DNA of 64,000 nt from Candidatus Endonucleibacter sp. (ex Gigantidas childressi) (GCA_030674875.1 JASXSU010000003.1:1032076-1096075), one strand, 5' to 3'; shown: positions 20,783 to 31,364, counted from the first letter of the stretch. Numbers and translations are program-made. Notes: generated from the sequence alone by a model not told the origin.

Positions 20783-21583
20783 TCAGCGCTTCGGTAAATA
20801 TCCCAGGGGGTCGACCGGTCTGCCATCACGCCTAATTTCGAAGTGCAGTTTAAGTTCTGTCGTTCCTATAGAACCTATTTCGGCTATCTTCTGATTCACT
20901 TTAACCAAGTCGCCTTCTTGCACATATAATATCTTGTTGTGAGCATATGCACTCAGGTACCTATCGGTATGTTTTAGTATAATTAGTTTCCCATATCCAC
21001 CCATGTCACTCCCAGCATAAACTACTTGGCCAGCTGCAGCAGCGCTTACAGGAGCCCCTGATTTACCCCTGATATCAATGCCTTTATTAACCCTCCCGCT
21101 GAGAGAGAATCCAGCAAGAATAGCTCCAGATGCAGGCCATTGCCAGTCAGAAACTGTAGTCGGAAATACATATTTTGAAGAATGTTTTGTTGCCCTTTCT
21201 TTTACCTTTCTTACTTGTTGAACAAATTCCTTTTGCCTAGCTTTCCTTATTTTTCTGCCAATATCCGATCTTTTTAAGGAGTTACCAGTAAACTTCGACG
21301 ACACACCAATACGCTGACCAGGATAGATTATATATGGAGGATAAAGCTGATTTAGGACAGCTAACTCTTTAAAATCCTTATCATATCGCCACGCTATTGA
21401 ATACAAAGAGTCACCTTTTTGAACAAGATGCCCTTTCTCTGCGACCATAAACGGAAGTCTCAGTTCTTTTACCTGCACACTACTAGGATCGTGGCTACAG
21501 CCAGTTACAATTAGAAAAATAGAAATTGCACGCAGGATAATAAACCATACGTTCGAATAATGTAAAGGTAACTTTACTGACAT
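20783..21583 (-). CDS. nlpD: NlpD, LysM/LytM lipoprotein activator of amidase
   Basis: Outer-membrane-directed lipoprotein that activates the AmiC amidase during division. The ATG at 21583 has GGAGG five bases upstream and gives 266 residues; a longer frame to 21610 lacks this. Lipobox VTGC at about residue 30. LysM domain: HLVQKGDSLYSIAWRYDKDF to YPGQRIGV. The degenerate LytM (M23) domain begins WPASGAILAGFSLSGR; the first catalytic His is replaced (NKGIDIRG), as in E. coli NlpD, so it activates rather than cuts. The Lys/Arg-rich linker is shorter than in E. coli. Confidence 0.95.
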   Translation of the reverse strand: MSVKLPLHYSNVWFIILRAISIFLIVTGCSHDPSSVQVKELRLPFMVAEKGHLVQKGDSLYSIAWRYDKDFKELAVLNQLYPPYIIYPGQRIGVSSKFTGNSLKRSDIGRKIRKARQKEFVQQVRKVKERATKHSSKYVFPTTVSDWQWPASGAILAGFSLSGRVNKGIDIRGKSGAPVSAAAAGQVVYAGSDMGGYGKLIILKHTDRYLSAYAHNKILYVQEGDLVKVNQKIAEIGSIGTTELKLHFEIRRDGRPVDPLGYLPKR

Positions 21584-22099
21584 CAATCCTCCACAAGCTC
21601 GTGTATACATAATTACCCAATAAAACCGTTAATCAAATATACTCCTAAGAACGCTAACATTTAACAAAAAACAGCAACCATTATATACCCTTACCTCCCA
21701 TCCGTTCTGCCACACATATCTGAAAATGACAGAAGGTTCGACCAAGAAGCAAACATACAAAAACAACACATAACCCACATTAGATTCATGAGCTTATCTC
21801 TAGAGAGTGCTATCAACTACCACCAAGTACTACCAAATGTTAGAACCAAGATAAAGCGTTTGGCTAGAAGAACCAATTGCTTTCTTAGGCTCTGATAAAG
21901 TGCATGGAAAAGCTATCGATAAATACCTATATCGAAAACGCAGCCAATCTAATCTAAAAAACGCAACTGCTTACGTAGGATTACTTACCACACACTTCAC
22001 ACGCCTACTATCAACAGGCCATGAGCTTAGCTAGCTTGTCGCCTAAAGAGTTTATCATTTTTTAGTCTTCGCACCTTATTTCATTTCAATAAGACAGCG
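21584..22099. other. Gene-free region, one unexplained short frame
   Basis: No recognised gene. The frame from about 21855 to 22034 reads VWLEEPIAFLGSDKVHGKAI, then DKYLYRKRSQSNLKNATAYV, before a stop. It may be a relic of a coding sequence, but I cannot assign it to a family. Confidence 0.3.
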
Positions 22100-23395
<1,296 letters not shown>

Positions 23396-23636
23396 TCACT
23401 CCAAGATGAAACGTTTGGAAACATCATTCTAACAATGCGAGGATGCTCGTGAGAGTAGACAAAGAGTCTCAATAAATCGAACACCAATCATGCTCAGTAT
23501 GATGGACGGCCACTATACCACCGAGAAAGGTCAGATCAAAGACCATTTTAACTACTTCGGTACTATCAACTTTAAGCATCCATATGCGGGAATATGAGAA
23601 AACATCTTTCTAGCTTCACTCACTTGTCGACTATTC

Positions 23637-23911
23637 ACACCTTCAGTGGTAGCGAGTGCGCGACATCTCTTGAGCACACTAAATTCTTTGTAATTCAATA
23701 CCTTATGAGCAATACCTCCAAGCCAGATAAAGTTTATAAGAGTAAGATCACTACTTAAATACTCACACCTTCAATAGCAAAGAACGCACAACACTTGAAG
23801 CCACCAAACTCGTTAATATTCAGAAGTTTACGCGCAATACCTCCAAGCTAGGTAAAGTCTATACGGTAGGGTCGCTATTGAAATGCTACACCTTCAATGG
23901 TAATTGGTATA
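23637..23911. repeat. Two tandem diverged type B-like repeat units
   Basis: A unit of about 127 bases occurs twice in direct order. Shared blocks are CACACCTTCA(G/A)T(G/A)G, GCAATACCTCCAAGC and (A/G)TAAAGT(T/C)TATA. The second copy ends with the family's standard arm CACCTTCAATGGTAATTGGTATA (to 23911). They lie between eno and ybaB. Confidence 0.6.
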
Positions 23912-23917
23912 GACCAT

Positions 23918-24244
23918 TTAAAATGGCATTTTAAATCCTGCAGGCAACTCCATGTCAGAACTTATGTTAGCCATTTTCTCCTTGTTATTGATCTCTACTT
24001 TGCGAACAGCATCGTTCACCGCTGCCGCTAGCAAGTCCTCCAGCATACCCTTTTCCTCCTGAAGCAGAGTTGGATCAATCCAGACCCTCTTCACATCATG
24101 ACGGCCAGTCATGGTTATTTTAACCATGCCAGCACCAGACTCACCAAAAACCTCTGCATTAGCCAGCTCGTCTTGCGCTTTTTTCATATTTTCTTGCATC
24201 TTCTGAGCCTGCTTCATCAGATTGCCCATACCGCCTTCAAACAT
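23918..24244 (-). CDS. ybaB: YbaB/EbfC nucleoid-associated protein
   Basis: Small DNA-binding protein of 108 residues with the family pattern [20 protein letters not shown] at the N-terminus, then [20 protein letters not shown] and a helical C-terminus ([17 protein letters not shown]). It follows dnaX on the same strand as usual, but 169 bases away. The recR gene that commonly follows ybaB is absent; palindromic repeats and eno come next instead. Confidence 0.95.
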   Translation of the reverse strand: MFEGGMGNLMKQAQKMQENMKKAQDELANAEVFGESGAGMVKITMTGRHDVKRVWIDPTLLQEEKGMLEDLLAAAVNDAVRKVEINNKEKMANISSDMELPAGFKMPF

Positions 24245-24413
24245 AACAACCCCTCCCTTAGCTAGGGAAAATCAGAAGATTAATAAAGTCTCACACCAAC
24301 TGCAGCTCCCACCTACACCCGCTACTATTGACGGTGGTGGTAGGCTACCAACGAATCCCCATGACCTACAAATAATAAGCAATTATAACTAGTAAAAAAT
24401 TAGGGTTAAACCT

Positions 24414-26300
24414 TTAGCTAATGATATTTCCCACAGGCTCAATACTCTCATCCAATACCGTCGCCGAAAAATCACTAATCAAAAGCCGCACATTCGGATC
24501 ATTATAAATACTACGCTTCGCCTGCTCCAACCTTTCGCTAATGTTTCGATCTCGCCAATCAGCAGGCGTTTCTGTTTCGATAGCCCCCACCTCAACCTGT
24601 AAACTCAGCGGCTTGTCAAAATAATCAGATAACACTTTTTCAATTCGCTCACGATGCATTTCGTCATATAGAGTGCTGCGCTTACTATCCAACCGCAAAT
24701 TCATAGTATTGGCACTATGCGCCACATATTCGCAATGAGAGCCAAGAGTGCCTGTCACACCACCAAGAGCAAGCCCCCTAAACACTGCAACCCAAGAGGA
24801 CGCATTAAGGTCAGTAAGGGTCAATTTTTTATCCTCAACTTTTGCATCCAATAAAGCTACCTCAGAGGCTGCATGCGCCAATTCCTGAGCCACTCCTTTA
24901 TCGTTATCAGGTTGTGATAAAAGATCATTCCCCTCATCTATTAATACCTCTGAGCTGGAGGCATTCAACTCTGCAGGAATAATGGCTTCATCATAAGCTG
25001 AAAGTGGGATATGCTCTTCCACTTCTTTTAAATACTCGCCCCCCCCCGACTCTTCATCTGCCGCACCGTCGGCCAAAAATCTCTGTTGATCAACAACACT
25101 TTCAACCGGCAATGCAGGCTCAGGCTCTGCTGGCTGCTCAGATTCTCCAGCACCATCATCACCATCAGTTGAATCACGGAAACCTGCACCCAACACCCCT
25201 TTTTCCAAGGGCGCAGAATCAGGACGAAAGGCCAGCATTCTCAACATAGCCATTTCAAAGCCACTACGAGGGCTCGGTGCCAAGGGTAAATCTTTTTTTC
25301 CCACCAACCCCACTTGGTAATAAAGTTGAACATCCTCTGCCCTCATAACAGAAGCCAGCTCAAGCACTTTTTCTCTGTCACCTAGGCTATTATCAATCGC
25401 ATCTGGCACCGCTTGAGCAATAGCTACTCGATGCAACATGGATAACATATCATCCAAAACCGTCAAATAATCTGGCCCATAATACGCCAGTTCAGATACC
25501 GCCTCAATAACGACTCCAGCATCAGCAGAGGCCAGCGCACGAACCATTCGCATCACCTGCCCCCTATCAATCGTACCCAGCATGGCCCTCACTTCCGTCT
25601 CACAAATACGCCCATTACCAAAGGCAATGGCTTGATCTGCCAAACTCAAAGCATCTCGCATACTACCGTCTGCCGAGATAGCTATCTGCCAGAGCGCTGG
25701 GGTATCATATTCGATATTTTCACCAGTCAACACTGTCTCCAAGTAACCAACAATACGCTCTGGAGCCATGTTTTTCAGGCTAAACTGCAGGCAACGAGAA
25801 AGAATAGTAACAGGCAATTTCTGAGGATCAGTAGTAGCCAGTAAAAATTTTACGTGAGGCGGTGGCTCTTCCAATGTTTTCAATAAAGCATTAAAACTAT
25901 GGGTAGAGAGCATATGCACCTCATCAATCAGGTACACTTTATAGCGTCCCGTAGTCGGTGCATACTGCACGTTATCTAACAACTCGCGCGTGTCTTCCAC
26001 CTTGGTTCTTGAAGCCGCATCCACCTCAATCAAGTCTACGAAACGTCCTTCATTAATTTCTATACAAGCTACACACTCATCACAAGGAGTAGAACTAACT
26101 CCTTTCTCACAATTCAAACATTTAGCAAAAATACGAGCTATTGTTGTTTTACCAACACCTCTGGTACCAGTAAAAAGATATGCATGATGAAGTCTATCTT
26201 GATTAAGCGCATTAACCAGTGCCTGCAGAACATGAGCCTGCCCAACCAATTCTTTAAAAGAACGCGGTCGCCATTTGCGCGCAAGAACCTGATAACCCAT
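24414..26300 (-). CDS. dnaX: DNA polymerase III tau (and possibly gamma) subunit DnaX
   Basis: Clamp-loader ATPase; 628 residues in frame (tau). Starts MGYQVLARKWRPRSF. Walker A GTRGVGKTT, zinc ligands CLNC...CDECVAC, Walker B VYLIDEVHML, sensor/SRC motif LSRCLQF. Domain III ends about residue 370. The linker (about 370-480) is low-complexity and acidic, and the C-terminal tau domain includes LNASSWVAVFRGLALGGV. At residue 418 a run of nine G residues (25039-25047, coding strand) would, if slipped, end translation at 423 or 436 residues, close to E. coli gamma (431). Confidence 0.96.
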   Translation of the reverse strand: MGYQVLARKWRPRSFKELVGQAHVLQALVNALNQDRLHHAYLFTGTRGVGKTTIARIFAKCLNCEKGVSSTPCDECVACIEINEGRFVDLIEVDAASRTKVEDTRELLDNVQYAPTTGRYKVYLIDEVHMLSTHSFNALLKTLEEPPPHVKFLLATTDPQKLPVTILSRCLQFSLKNMAPERIVGYLETVLTGENIEYDTPALWQIAISADGSMRDALSLADQAIAFGNGRICETEVRAMLGTIDRGQVMRMVRALASADAGVVIEAVSELAYYGPDYLTVLDDMLSMLHRVAIAQAVPDAIDNSLGDREKVLELASVMRAEDVQLYYQVGLVGKKDLPLAPSPRSGFEMAMLRMLAFRPDSAPLEKGVLGAGFRDSTDGDDGAGESEQPAEPEPALPVESVVDQQRFLADGAADEESGGGEYLKEVEEHIPLSAYDEAIIPAELNASSSEVLIDEGNDLLSQPDNDKGVAQELAHAASEVALLDAKVEDKKLTLTDLNASSWVAVFRGLALGGVTGTLGSHCEYVAHSANTMNLRLDSKRSTLYDEMHRERIEKVLSDYFDKPLSLQVEVGAIETETPADWRDRNISERLEQAKRSIYNDPNVRLLISDFSATVLDESIEPVGNIIS

Positions 26301-26407
26301 AAAAGTATTAACTCCCCCCTTTCAGTTAACCCGAGCCATAACCACAAAAGTGTACATACCAAAACGGTAATATGCCTTATATCTTTTAAAATGCGAAGCC
26401 AAATGAC

Positions 26408-27066
26408 GCGGATTCAAATTCCAAGTGCATCACAGCTTAAGCTGCTAACGCAGCCCTGTGTTAACCCATTATTAGGGCGGGTGTTTTGAAATTCAAATCT
26501 TTTCTTGGCCGAGAATTAAGCCGCATCAATGCTCGCTTCACCTCTATCTGACCGACCTTCTTGAAGTCTGTATTCTTTGGAAAATATTGTCGTAGCAAGC
26601 CATTGGTGTTCTCATTTAACCTTCGCTCCCAAGAGCTGTAGGGGTGCGCAAAGTAAACCTCAGTCGATAATGCTTGGCTGATTATCTCATGGTACGAAAA
26701 CTTTTTCCCGTTGTCAGCCGTAATGGTGTGAATAATATCCTTAAATGGGTTGAGCAAGCTGATCGTAGCCTTGGTCACATCTACTGCGCTTTTGCTGTTC
26801 ACCTGGGCTGAGACTGTGTACTTCGTGACCCGTTCGACGATAGTTACCAAAGCCCCGCTATGCCCTTTGCCAATGATCTCCGCTATCTCCCTTTGGCTGC
26901 AACCTCTTTTCTTTAGTGCGGAAATCTGGCATCGTTGTTCGTAAGCCAGTTGTTGGTAAGTTATCGTCATCACTTCATCTCTTGCCGGAGAAAAGGGTAG
27001 GAGCTTACCTTCATCTGGCCCTTTCTTCTACCTAGTCAAGTGATGTACTTCAGGTTTGAATCCGCC
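26408..27066 (-). mobile_element. Internally deleted IS30-family element
   Basis: The ends are imperfect inverted repeats of about 25 bases: GCGGATTCAAATTCCAAGTGC at 26408-26428, against the reverse complement of 27042-27066 (GGCGGATTCAAACCTGAAGT...). At about 660 bp it is some 400 bp shorter than a complete IS30, matching the missing middle of its transposase. Confidence 0.7.
26461..26973 (-). pseudogene. IS30 transposase with central deletion, still open
   Basis: The 170-codon frame is uninterrupted. It begins with the IS30 helix-turn-helix (YQQLAYEQRCQISALKKRGC, then SQREIAEIIG) and passes directly into GKGHSGALVTIVERVTKYTV, which normally follows the DWE motif about 130 residues later. 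The first catalytic Asp is therefore lost. The remainder has TITADNGKKFSYHE and RRLNENTNGLLRQYFPKNT, holding the second Asp and the Glu. The junction falls at the shared dipeptide IG, which suggests recombination at a short repeat. It cannot be an active transposase but could still bind element ends. Confidence 0.8.
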
Positions 27067-27207
27067 TGAGCTTAAATCACTACATTATCGGGAAATACTA
27101 CTTAAGAAGGCATCGTGCAGTCTCCAACTTATAAGCTCAGATTTTATCTATTTAAAAATGACACAATTCGACAAACTAACATACAAATAGAATTTGATTT
27201 CAGGCAA

Positions 27208-27336
27208 TATATCCCTGTTACCATGGCAGGTATAGGCAGGCAACAAATGAGCGCCTTCAGTGAGACGACGAGTAGTAGGTGGTTGAGAGCGGGCGAGAAC
27301 AGTCAACACCCTCTACTTTCAAGGGTAATGGGTATA
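27208..27336. repeat. Palindromic MITE, type B
   Basis: It runs from TATATCCCTGTTACCATGGC to CTACTTTCAAGGGTAATGGG followed by TATA, with the core ACGAGTAGTAGGTGGTTGAG typical of the family. It lies downstream of the prolyl oligopeptidase gene. Confidence 0.65.
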
Positions 27337-27450
27337 AACCCAAGACTTAAGTAATACTGAAATTAGCTCAAGGCTTAGGGCTTAATCGCAACCTCACAAG
27401 GCAAGCCACTGGAGAACTAATAATGTGTGACTGAATTCACATGCTCAAAG

Positions 27451-29637
27451 TTACTCGGCATAATTTGATGAATTGGAGTATGGCAAGGTCTTTAACTCCA
27501 TGTTAAACAAGGTAAATGCAAATAAATCCGCATACAGCTCTATACTCTTAGACACCGGTGTTCCAGCGCCATGACCCGCATTAGTTTCTACACGAATTAA
27601 CATCGGATTTTGACCTACATTCTTATCCTGCAAATGAGCAGCAAACTTAAACGAATGCGCCGGAACAACGCGATCATCATGATCACCTGTAATCACTAAG
27701 GTAGCGGGGTAGCGTGTTTCTTTAACAACGTTATGCACGGGCGAATAGCCTTTTAGATATTCAAACATCTCCTTACTTTGCTCAGCAGTGCCATAGTCAT
27801 AAGCCCAACCTGCTCCCACCGTAAAAGTATGATATCTAAGCATATCCAGCACGCCTACAGTTGGAAGTGCTACCTTTGCCAGCTGTGGTTTTTGCGTCAT
27901 CACAGCTCCAACCAGCAACCCCCCATTAGAGCCACCACTTATAGCCAAAAAATCACTGGAAGTGTAATCACTTTTTATTAAGTATTCTGCCGCTGCAATA
28001 AAATCATCAAACACATTCTGCTTGTTTAATTTAATTCCGGCATTATGCCAATGCACCCCATATTCGCCGCCACCTCGAAGATTTGGTACTGCATAAACTC
28101 CACCCTGTTCTAACCAAAAAGCGTTTGCAATTTGAAAAGACGGCGTCAGACTCACATTAAAGCCACCATAGCCATAGAGGATAGTAGGGTTGTTGCCATC
28201 CATTACGATTCCCTTTTTATGGGTAATCATCATAGGGATTTTGGTGCCATCTTTTGATGTGTAAAAAACCTGTTCAGAGACGTAAGCAGTACTGTCAAAC
28301 TTAGCAGCAGATTTTCGATAGACAGACGACTGCTGTTTCTGCAGATCTAGCTCAAAAATAGTTTCCGGTGTAGTATAATTAGTAAAAGTGTAATACAGCT
28401 TTTGAGCCTTGCGTTTCTCACTAAAGACACTAACGCTACCATCGCCTGGTAGTGCAATTTCTCTGATCTTTTTACCCTCGTAGTCGTATTGATAAACCTT
28501 AGAAAGAGCATCAATCATATACTCAGCAAATAAGTACCCTCCGCCAACAGATATTGACAATACATGCTCAGTCTCGGGGATAATATCAAGCCAGTTAATC
28601 GGTTCTGGATTATTTACATCAACCATAACAATCTTTTTATTAGGAGCACCTCTATTAGTCACTAGATAAAGCTTTGTCCCAACACTATCAATGACATAAG
28701 TATCTGAATCAGTCTTGTCTAATATCGTGACAAAAGGGGCATCAGGCTTAGAAAGGTCTTTTAAATAGAGCTCACTGCCCGTTGTAGAAACTGAACAATA
28801 GATTATCAAATAACGTCCATCTTCAGTCACACCGCCACTGATATAGCGACGTTTTTGTTCAGGCGTAGCACCAAATACCACATTGTCTTGCTCCTGCGAT
28901 GTCTTTACTTTATGGAAATAGAGCTTCTGCTGATCAAGTTTAGCCGAAAGACCACTACCGCCTTGCTTGTCATACTTTGAATAAAAAAATCCTTCTTGCC
29001 CCTTCCAAGACATACCAGAAAACTTCACATCAACTAATGGCTCATCAATAACTTGCTTTGTGACTGCATCTATTACAATGATTTTACGCCAATCACTACC
29101 ACCCTCAGAGATTGAATAAGCTACAAGAGAGCCGTCTTCAGAAAAGCTTATATTCGCAAGAGACGTACTACCATCTACACTAAACGTATTCGGATCTAAA
29201 AACACCTCTGGCTTTCCATCATCAATAGAACGATATATGACATACTGATTTTGAAGGCCATCATTTTTATGGAAGTAGGTGTACTTGCCCTCCTTAAATG
29301 GAGCGCCCTCCTTTTCATAATTCCATAACTGCTTAATACGATCCCTGATGTTATCTCGGTAAGGAATGGCTTTTAAGTACTCAAATGTTAACTTATTTTG
29401 TGCTAAGACCCAAGATGCCGTTTCATTGCTCATATCATCCTCTAACCAACGATATGGGTCAGCAACTGATGTGTTGAAATACTGATCATAAATAGTGACT
29501 TTTTTTGTCTCTGGATACTCAAATGAATCTACCATCACTCCCCCATGGTGTTTATTTTTGGCTAAAAAATGATGCGAACAAGAACTTAAAAAAATAAGCC
29601 CCACGGCCGCTAATAATGGAAGCTGAAAAACATTCAT
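27451..29637 (-). CDS. Prolyl oligopeptidase (S9A), predicted lipoprotein
   Basis: Serine peptidase that cuts after proline in short peptides. 728 residues. The N-terminus is a lipoprotein signal (MNVFQLPLLAAVGLIFLSSC, lipobox LSSC at about residue 20), placing it in the envelope. The beta-propeller (about residues 100-440) begins after PYRWLEDDMSNETASWV. The catalytic triad is in place: Ser570 in AISGGSNGGLL, Asp654 in TGDHDDRVVP, His689 in NAGHGAGTP. GYGGFNVSLTP is the conserved segment before the hydrolase core. It stands alone, flanked by repeats and IS fossils. Likely role: degrading proline-containing peptides in the periplasm, possibly host-derived (inference). Confidence 0.93.
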   Translation of the reverse strand: MNVFQLPLLAAVGLIFLSSCSHHFLAKNKHHGGVMVDSFEYPETKKVTIYDQYFNTSVADPYRWLEDDMSNETASWVLAQNKLTFEYLKAIPYRDNIRDRIKQLWNYEKEGAPFKEGKYTYFHKNDGLQNQYVIYRSIDDGKPEVFLDPNTFSVDGSTSLANISFSEDGSLVAYSISEGGSDWRKIIVIDAVTKQVIDEPLVDVKFSGMSWKGQEGFFYSKYDKQGGSGLSAKLDQQKLYFHKVKTSQEQDNVVFGATPEQKRRYISGGVTEDGRYLIIYCSVSTTGSELYLKDLSKPDAPFVTILDKTDSDTYVIDSVGTKLYLVTNRGAPNKKIVMVDVNNPEPINWLDIIPETEHVLSISVGGGYLFAEYMIDALSKVYQYDYEGKKIREIALPGDGSVSVFSEKRKAQKLYYTFTNYTTPETIFELDLQKQQSSVYRKSAAKFDSTAYVSEQVFYTSKDGTKIPMMITHKKGIVMDGNNPTILYGYGGFNVSLTPSFQIANAFWLEQGGVYAVPNLRGGGEYGVHWHNAGIKLNKQNVFDDFIAAAEYLIKSDYTSSDFLAISGGSNGGLLVGAVMTQKPQLAKVALPTVGVLDMLRYHTFTVGAGWAYDYGTAEQSKEMFEYLKGYSPVHNVVKETRYPATLVITGDHDDRVVPAHSFKFAAHLQDKNVGQNPMLIRVETNAGHGAGTPVSKSIELYADLFAFTLFNMELKTLPYSNSSNYAE

Positions 29638-29796
29638 TTATAGTCCTTGGTTAAAGCTTTACACTGCAATGAAGTGCGGCCTATTCTTTAAGGCCAGCCA
29701 ACTGAGCCACACGCAAGAGTTTGTCAAACAAACGCATTATAACAACCAAATGAAGATGCGCTCAATTAAAAAAATGCAGTTAATCTTTTAAATTGG

Positions 29797-30735
29797 GCGG
29801 ATTCATATACTGAGTGCGACACCCAATTTAATAGAAGCGATGAACTGCGGTACCCATTAGTTTTTTGCTCCTATCACGAAGTAAAAACCTATCACGAAGT
29901 AAAAACCTATTATGAATAACTTTTATTGATACATAAGCGCTCCGCACTTTTTGGAAAAATTAAATAATAGCCGTACCATTAAAGTCTTTGAATTGATCAA
30001 AAATAGCTGCTGATAAATTGCCCAGATCAACTGCACCTACGATGTTCAGTCAGAGTGGCTTCCTCTCGTATTTCTGACTTTAGCAATCTCTTATCGAATC
30101 CATCATGAGGTGATTTTTGTCGCCTGTGTTGGGTGAGCAGCATTCATGAAAAGAAATGCCTATTTCTTTGGCAATGAGGCCTTCAAGGCTTCATAGTGTT
30201 CCATAAACTTATCCTATTTTTTAGAGTTAAGCTTATTAGTTGCACTCTTTGGTTTTTTGTAGGTGAAGCCATTTGTTTAAGCCTGATACATTATGTTTTA
30301 CGTACCATTTCTCACAGGCATAAGCGAGAACCTGGTGGATGTGAGCATAGCTACACTCAGAAATATACTCGCGCAATTGCTGAGTTTACTGGTTACTAAA
30401 GGGGCTTTTTCTGCCACCATTTTCAGACATCAGTTTTTCCGTTTTTAAGTAGTCATTCAGATAACGGCACCGAGTTTTACCAATATAAGAGAGCTGAAGA
30501 AGCGACTAATCTGCCAGCCCGCATCACTCATGGGAGCGTGGTATAAATAAAAATGACAAAGGTTTGATCAGACAATGCTTAGGTAAGGGAGCATCAATGG
30601 CAGGGCTAACTCAGCAACGATGCAATATCATCGCTGCCAAATAAATGCAAGACCAAAGGAGAGGTTAGCTTATAAAACACTTAAGGAATGCTTTTATGAG
30701 TATCTACTGTTGCCTCACTTCAAACTTGATGCTTA
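29797..30735 (+). mobile_element. IS30 remnant with an IS630 relic nested inside
   Basis: The left end (about 29797-29880, GCGGATTCATATACTGAGTG..., then ACTGCGGTACCCATTAGTTT) matches, in reverse, the end of the IS30 copy at about 54,770-54,840. The right part (30490-30735) has the IS30 tail (CACTCATGGGAGCGTGGTAT, then CAGGGCTAACTCAGCAACGA) and ends CTTCAAACTTGATGC, as in the fossil at 2745-3012. The intervening 0.6 kb belongs to an IS630-type gene on the opposite strand. The right end touches the slyD stop codon. Confidence 0.65.
29905..30490 (-). pseudogene. IS630-family transposase pseudogene
   Basis: Reading the minus strand in shifting frames gives an IS630 N-terminal region (TRCRYLNDYLKTEKLMSENG, then LREYISECSYAHIHQVLAYA and VSGLNKWLHLQ). 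Next come MEHYEALKASLPKK, AAHPTQATKITS and VGAVDLGNLSAAIFDQFKDF, then QKVRSAYVSIKVIH. These follow the known order of helix-turn-helix and DDE blocks in IS630 transposases. Several in-frame stops and missing segments show it is dead. IS630 elements insert at TA, the same target as the palindromic elements in this window. Confidence 0.75.
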
Positions 30736-31194
30736 GTAATGTGCATGACCAAGCTCTAATTCTTCTTCTGTCGCATCACGTACATCAACAATTTCAATGT
30801 TATAGAACAGATCTTCACCGACAAGCGGGTGATTTGCATCGATAACAACTTGTTCATCAGTAATTGCTGTAACAGTAAAAATGTCATGGCCTGTAGCTGT
30901 ATCCGCTTGAAACTGCTTACCAATCTCAACGATTTGATCGCCAAAATAAGTACGAGGAACAGACTGCACCAGTTCGTCATTATACTCACCATAACCATTA
31001 GCCGAATCCACCTTCACGTCCAGCTTGTCGCCTGCTTGCTTACCTTCCATAGCGTGTTCCAAGCCATCCAAAAGATTATTATTGCCGTGTAAATAAGGTA
31101 AAGGCATATTTTTTTGCGAGCGATCCAGTATTTCACCAGCTGCATTTTTTACAACATAGTTAAATCTAACAACATTATTATTAGCGATTCTCAT
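30733..31194 (-). CDS. slyD: SlyD-type FKBP peptidyl-prolyl isomerase
   Basis: Peptidyl-prolyl cis-trans isomerase and chaperone of 153 residues from the ATG at 31194 (a TTG precedes it). The FKBP core begins VVRFNYVVKNAAGEILDRS with PLPYLHGNNNLLDGLEHAMEGKQAGDK; an inserted flap follows (GEYNDELVQSVPRTYFG), then VIDANHPLVGEDLFYNIEIVDV. It lacks the long His-rich tail of E. coli SlyD and ends GHAHY, so nickel binding is likely reduced. The stop codon abuts the end of an IS30 relic, so the natural 3' end or terminator may have been replaced. Confidence 0.9.
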   Translation of the reverse strand: MRIANNNVVRFNYVVKNAAGEILDRSQKNMPLPYLHGNNNLLDGLEHAMEGKQAGDKLDVKVDSANGYGEYNDELVQSVPRTYFGDQIVEIGKQFQADTATGHDIFTVTAITDEQVVIDANHPLVGEDLFYNIEIVDVRDATEEELELGHAHY

Positions 31195-31364
31195 CAACTT
31201 TAAACTCTTGATTGCAGAACAAATATTTTACGTCAATACCTATTAAATTTGAAGATTCAAGCAAGAGGATTGATACATTCTGCTCACTTGCTTCATTTCT
31301 TCTTACGATTATCGTCAATGATTCTTGCTATATCAGTCTCTTATTATGAAGCTGCTATCCCTAT

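Noticed and set aside
25293-25299. A7 slippery run in dnaX as the site for making gamma
   Set aside because: A shift here would end the protein inside domain III, well before the E. coli gamma end; the G9 run at codon 418 fits better.
30196-30399. A 67-codon plus-strand open frame in the slyD upstream region
   Set aside because: The opposite strand reads as IS630 transposase blocks, so the plus-strand frame is a shadow.
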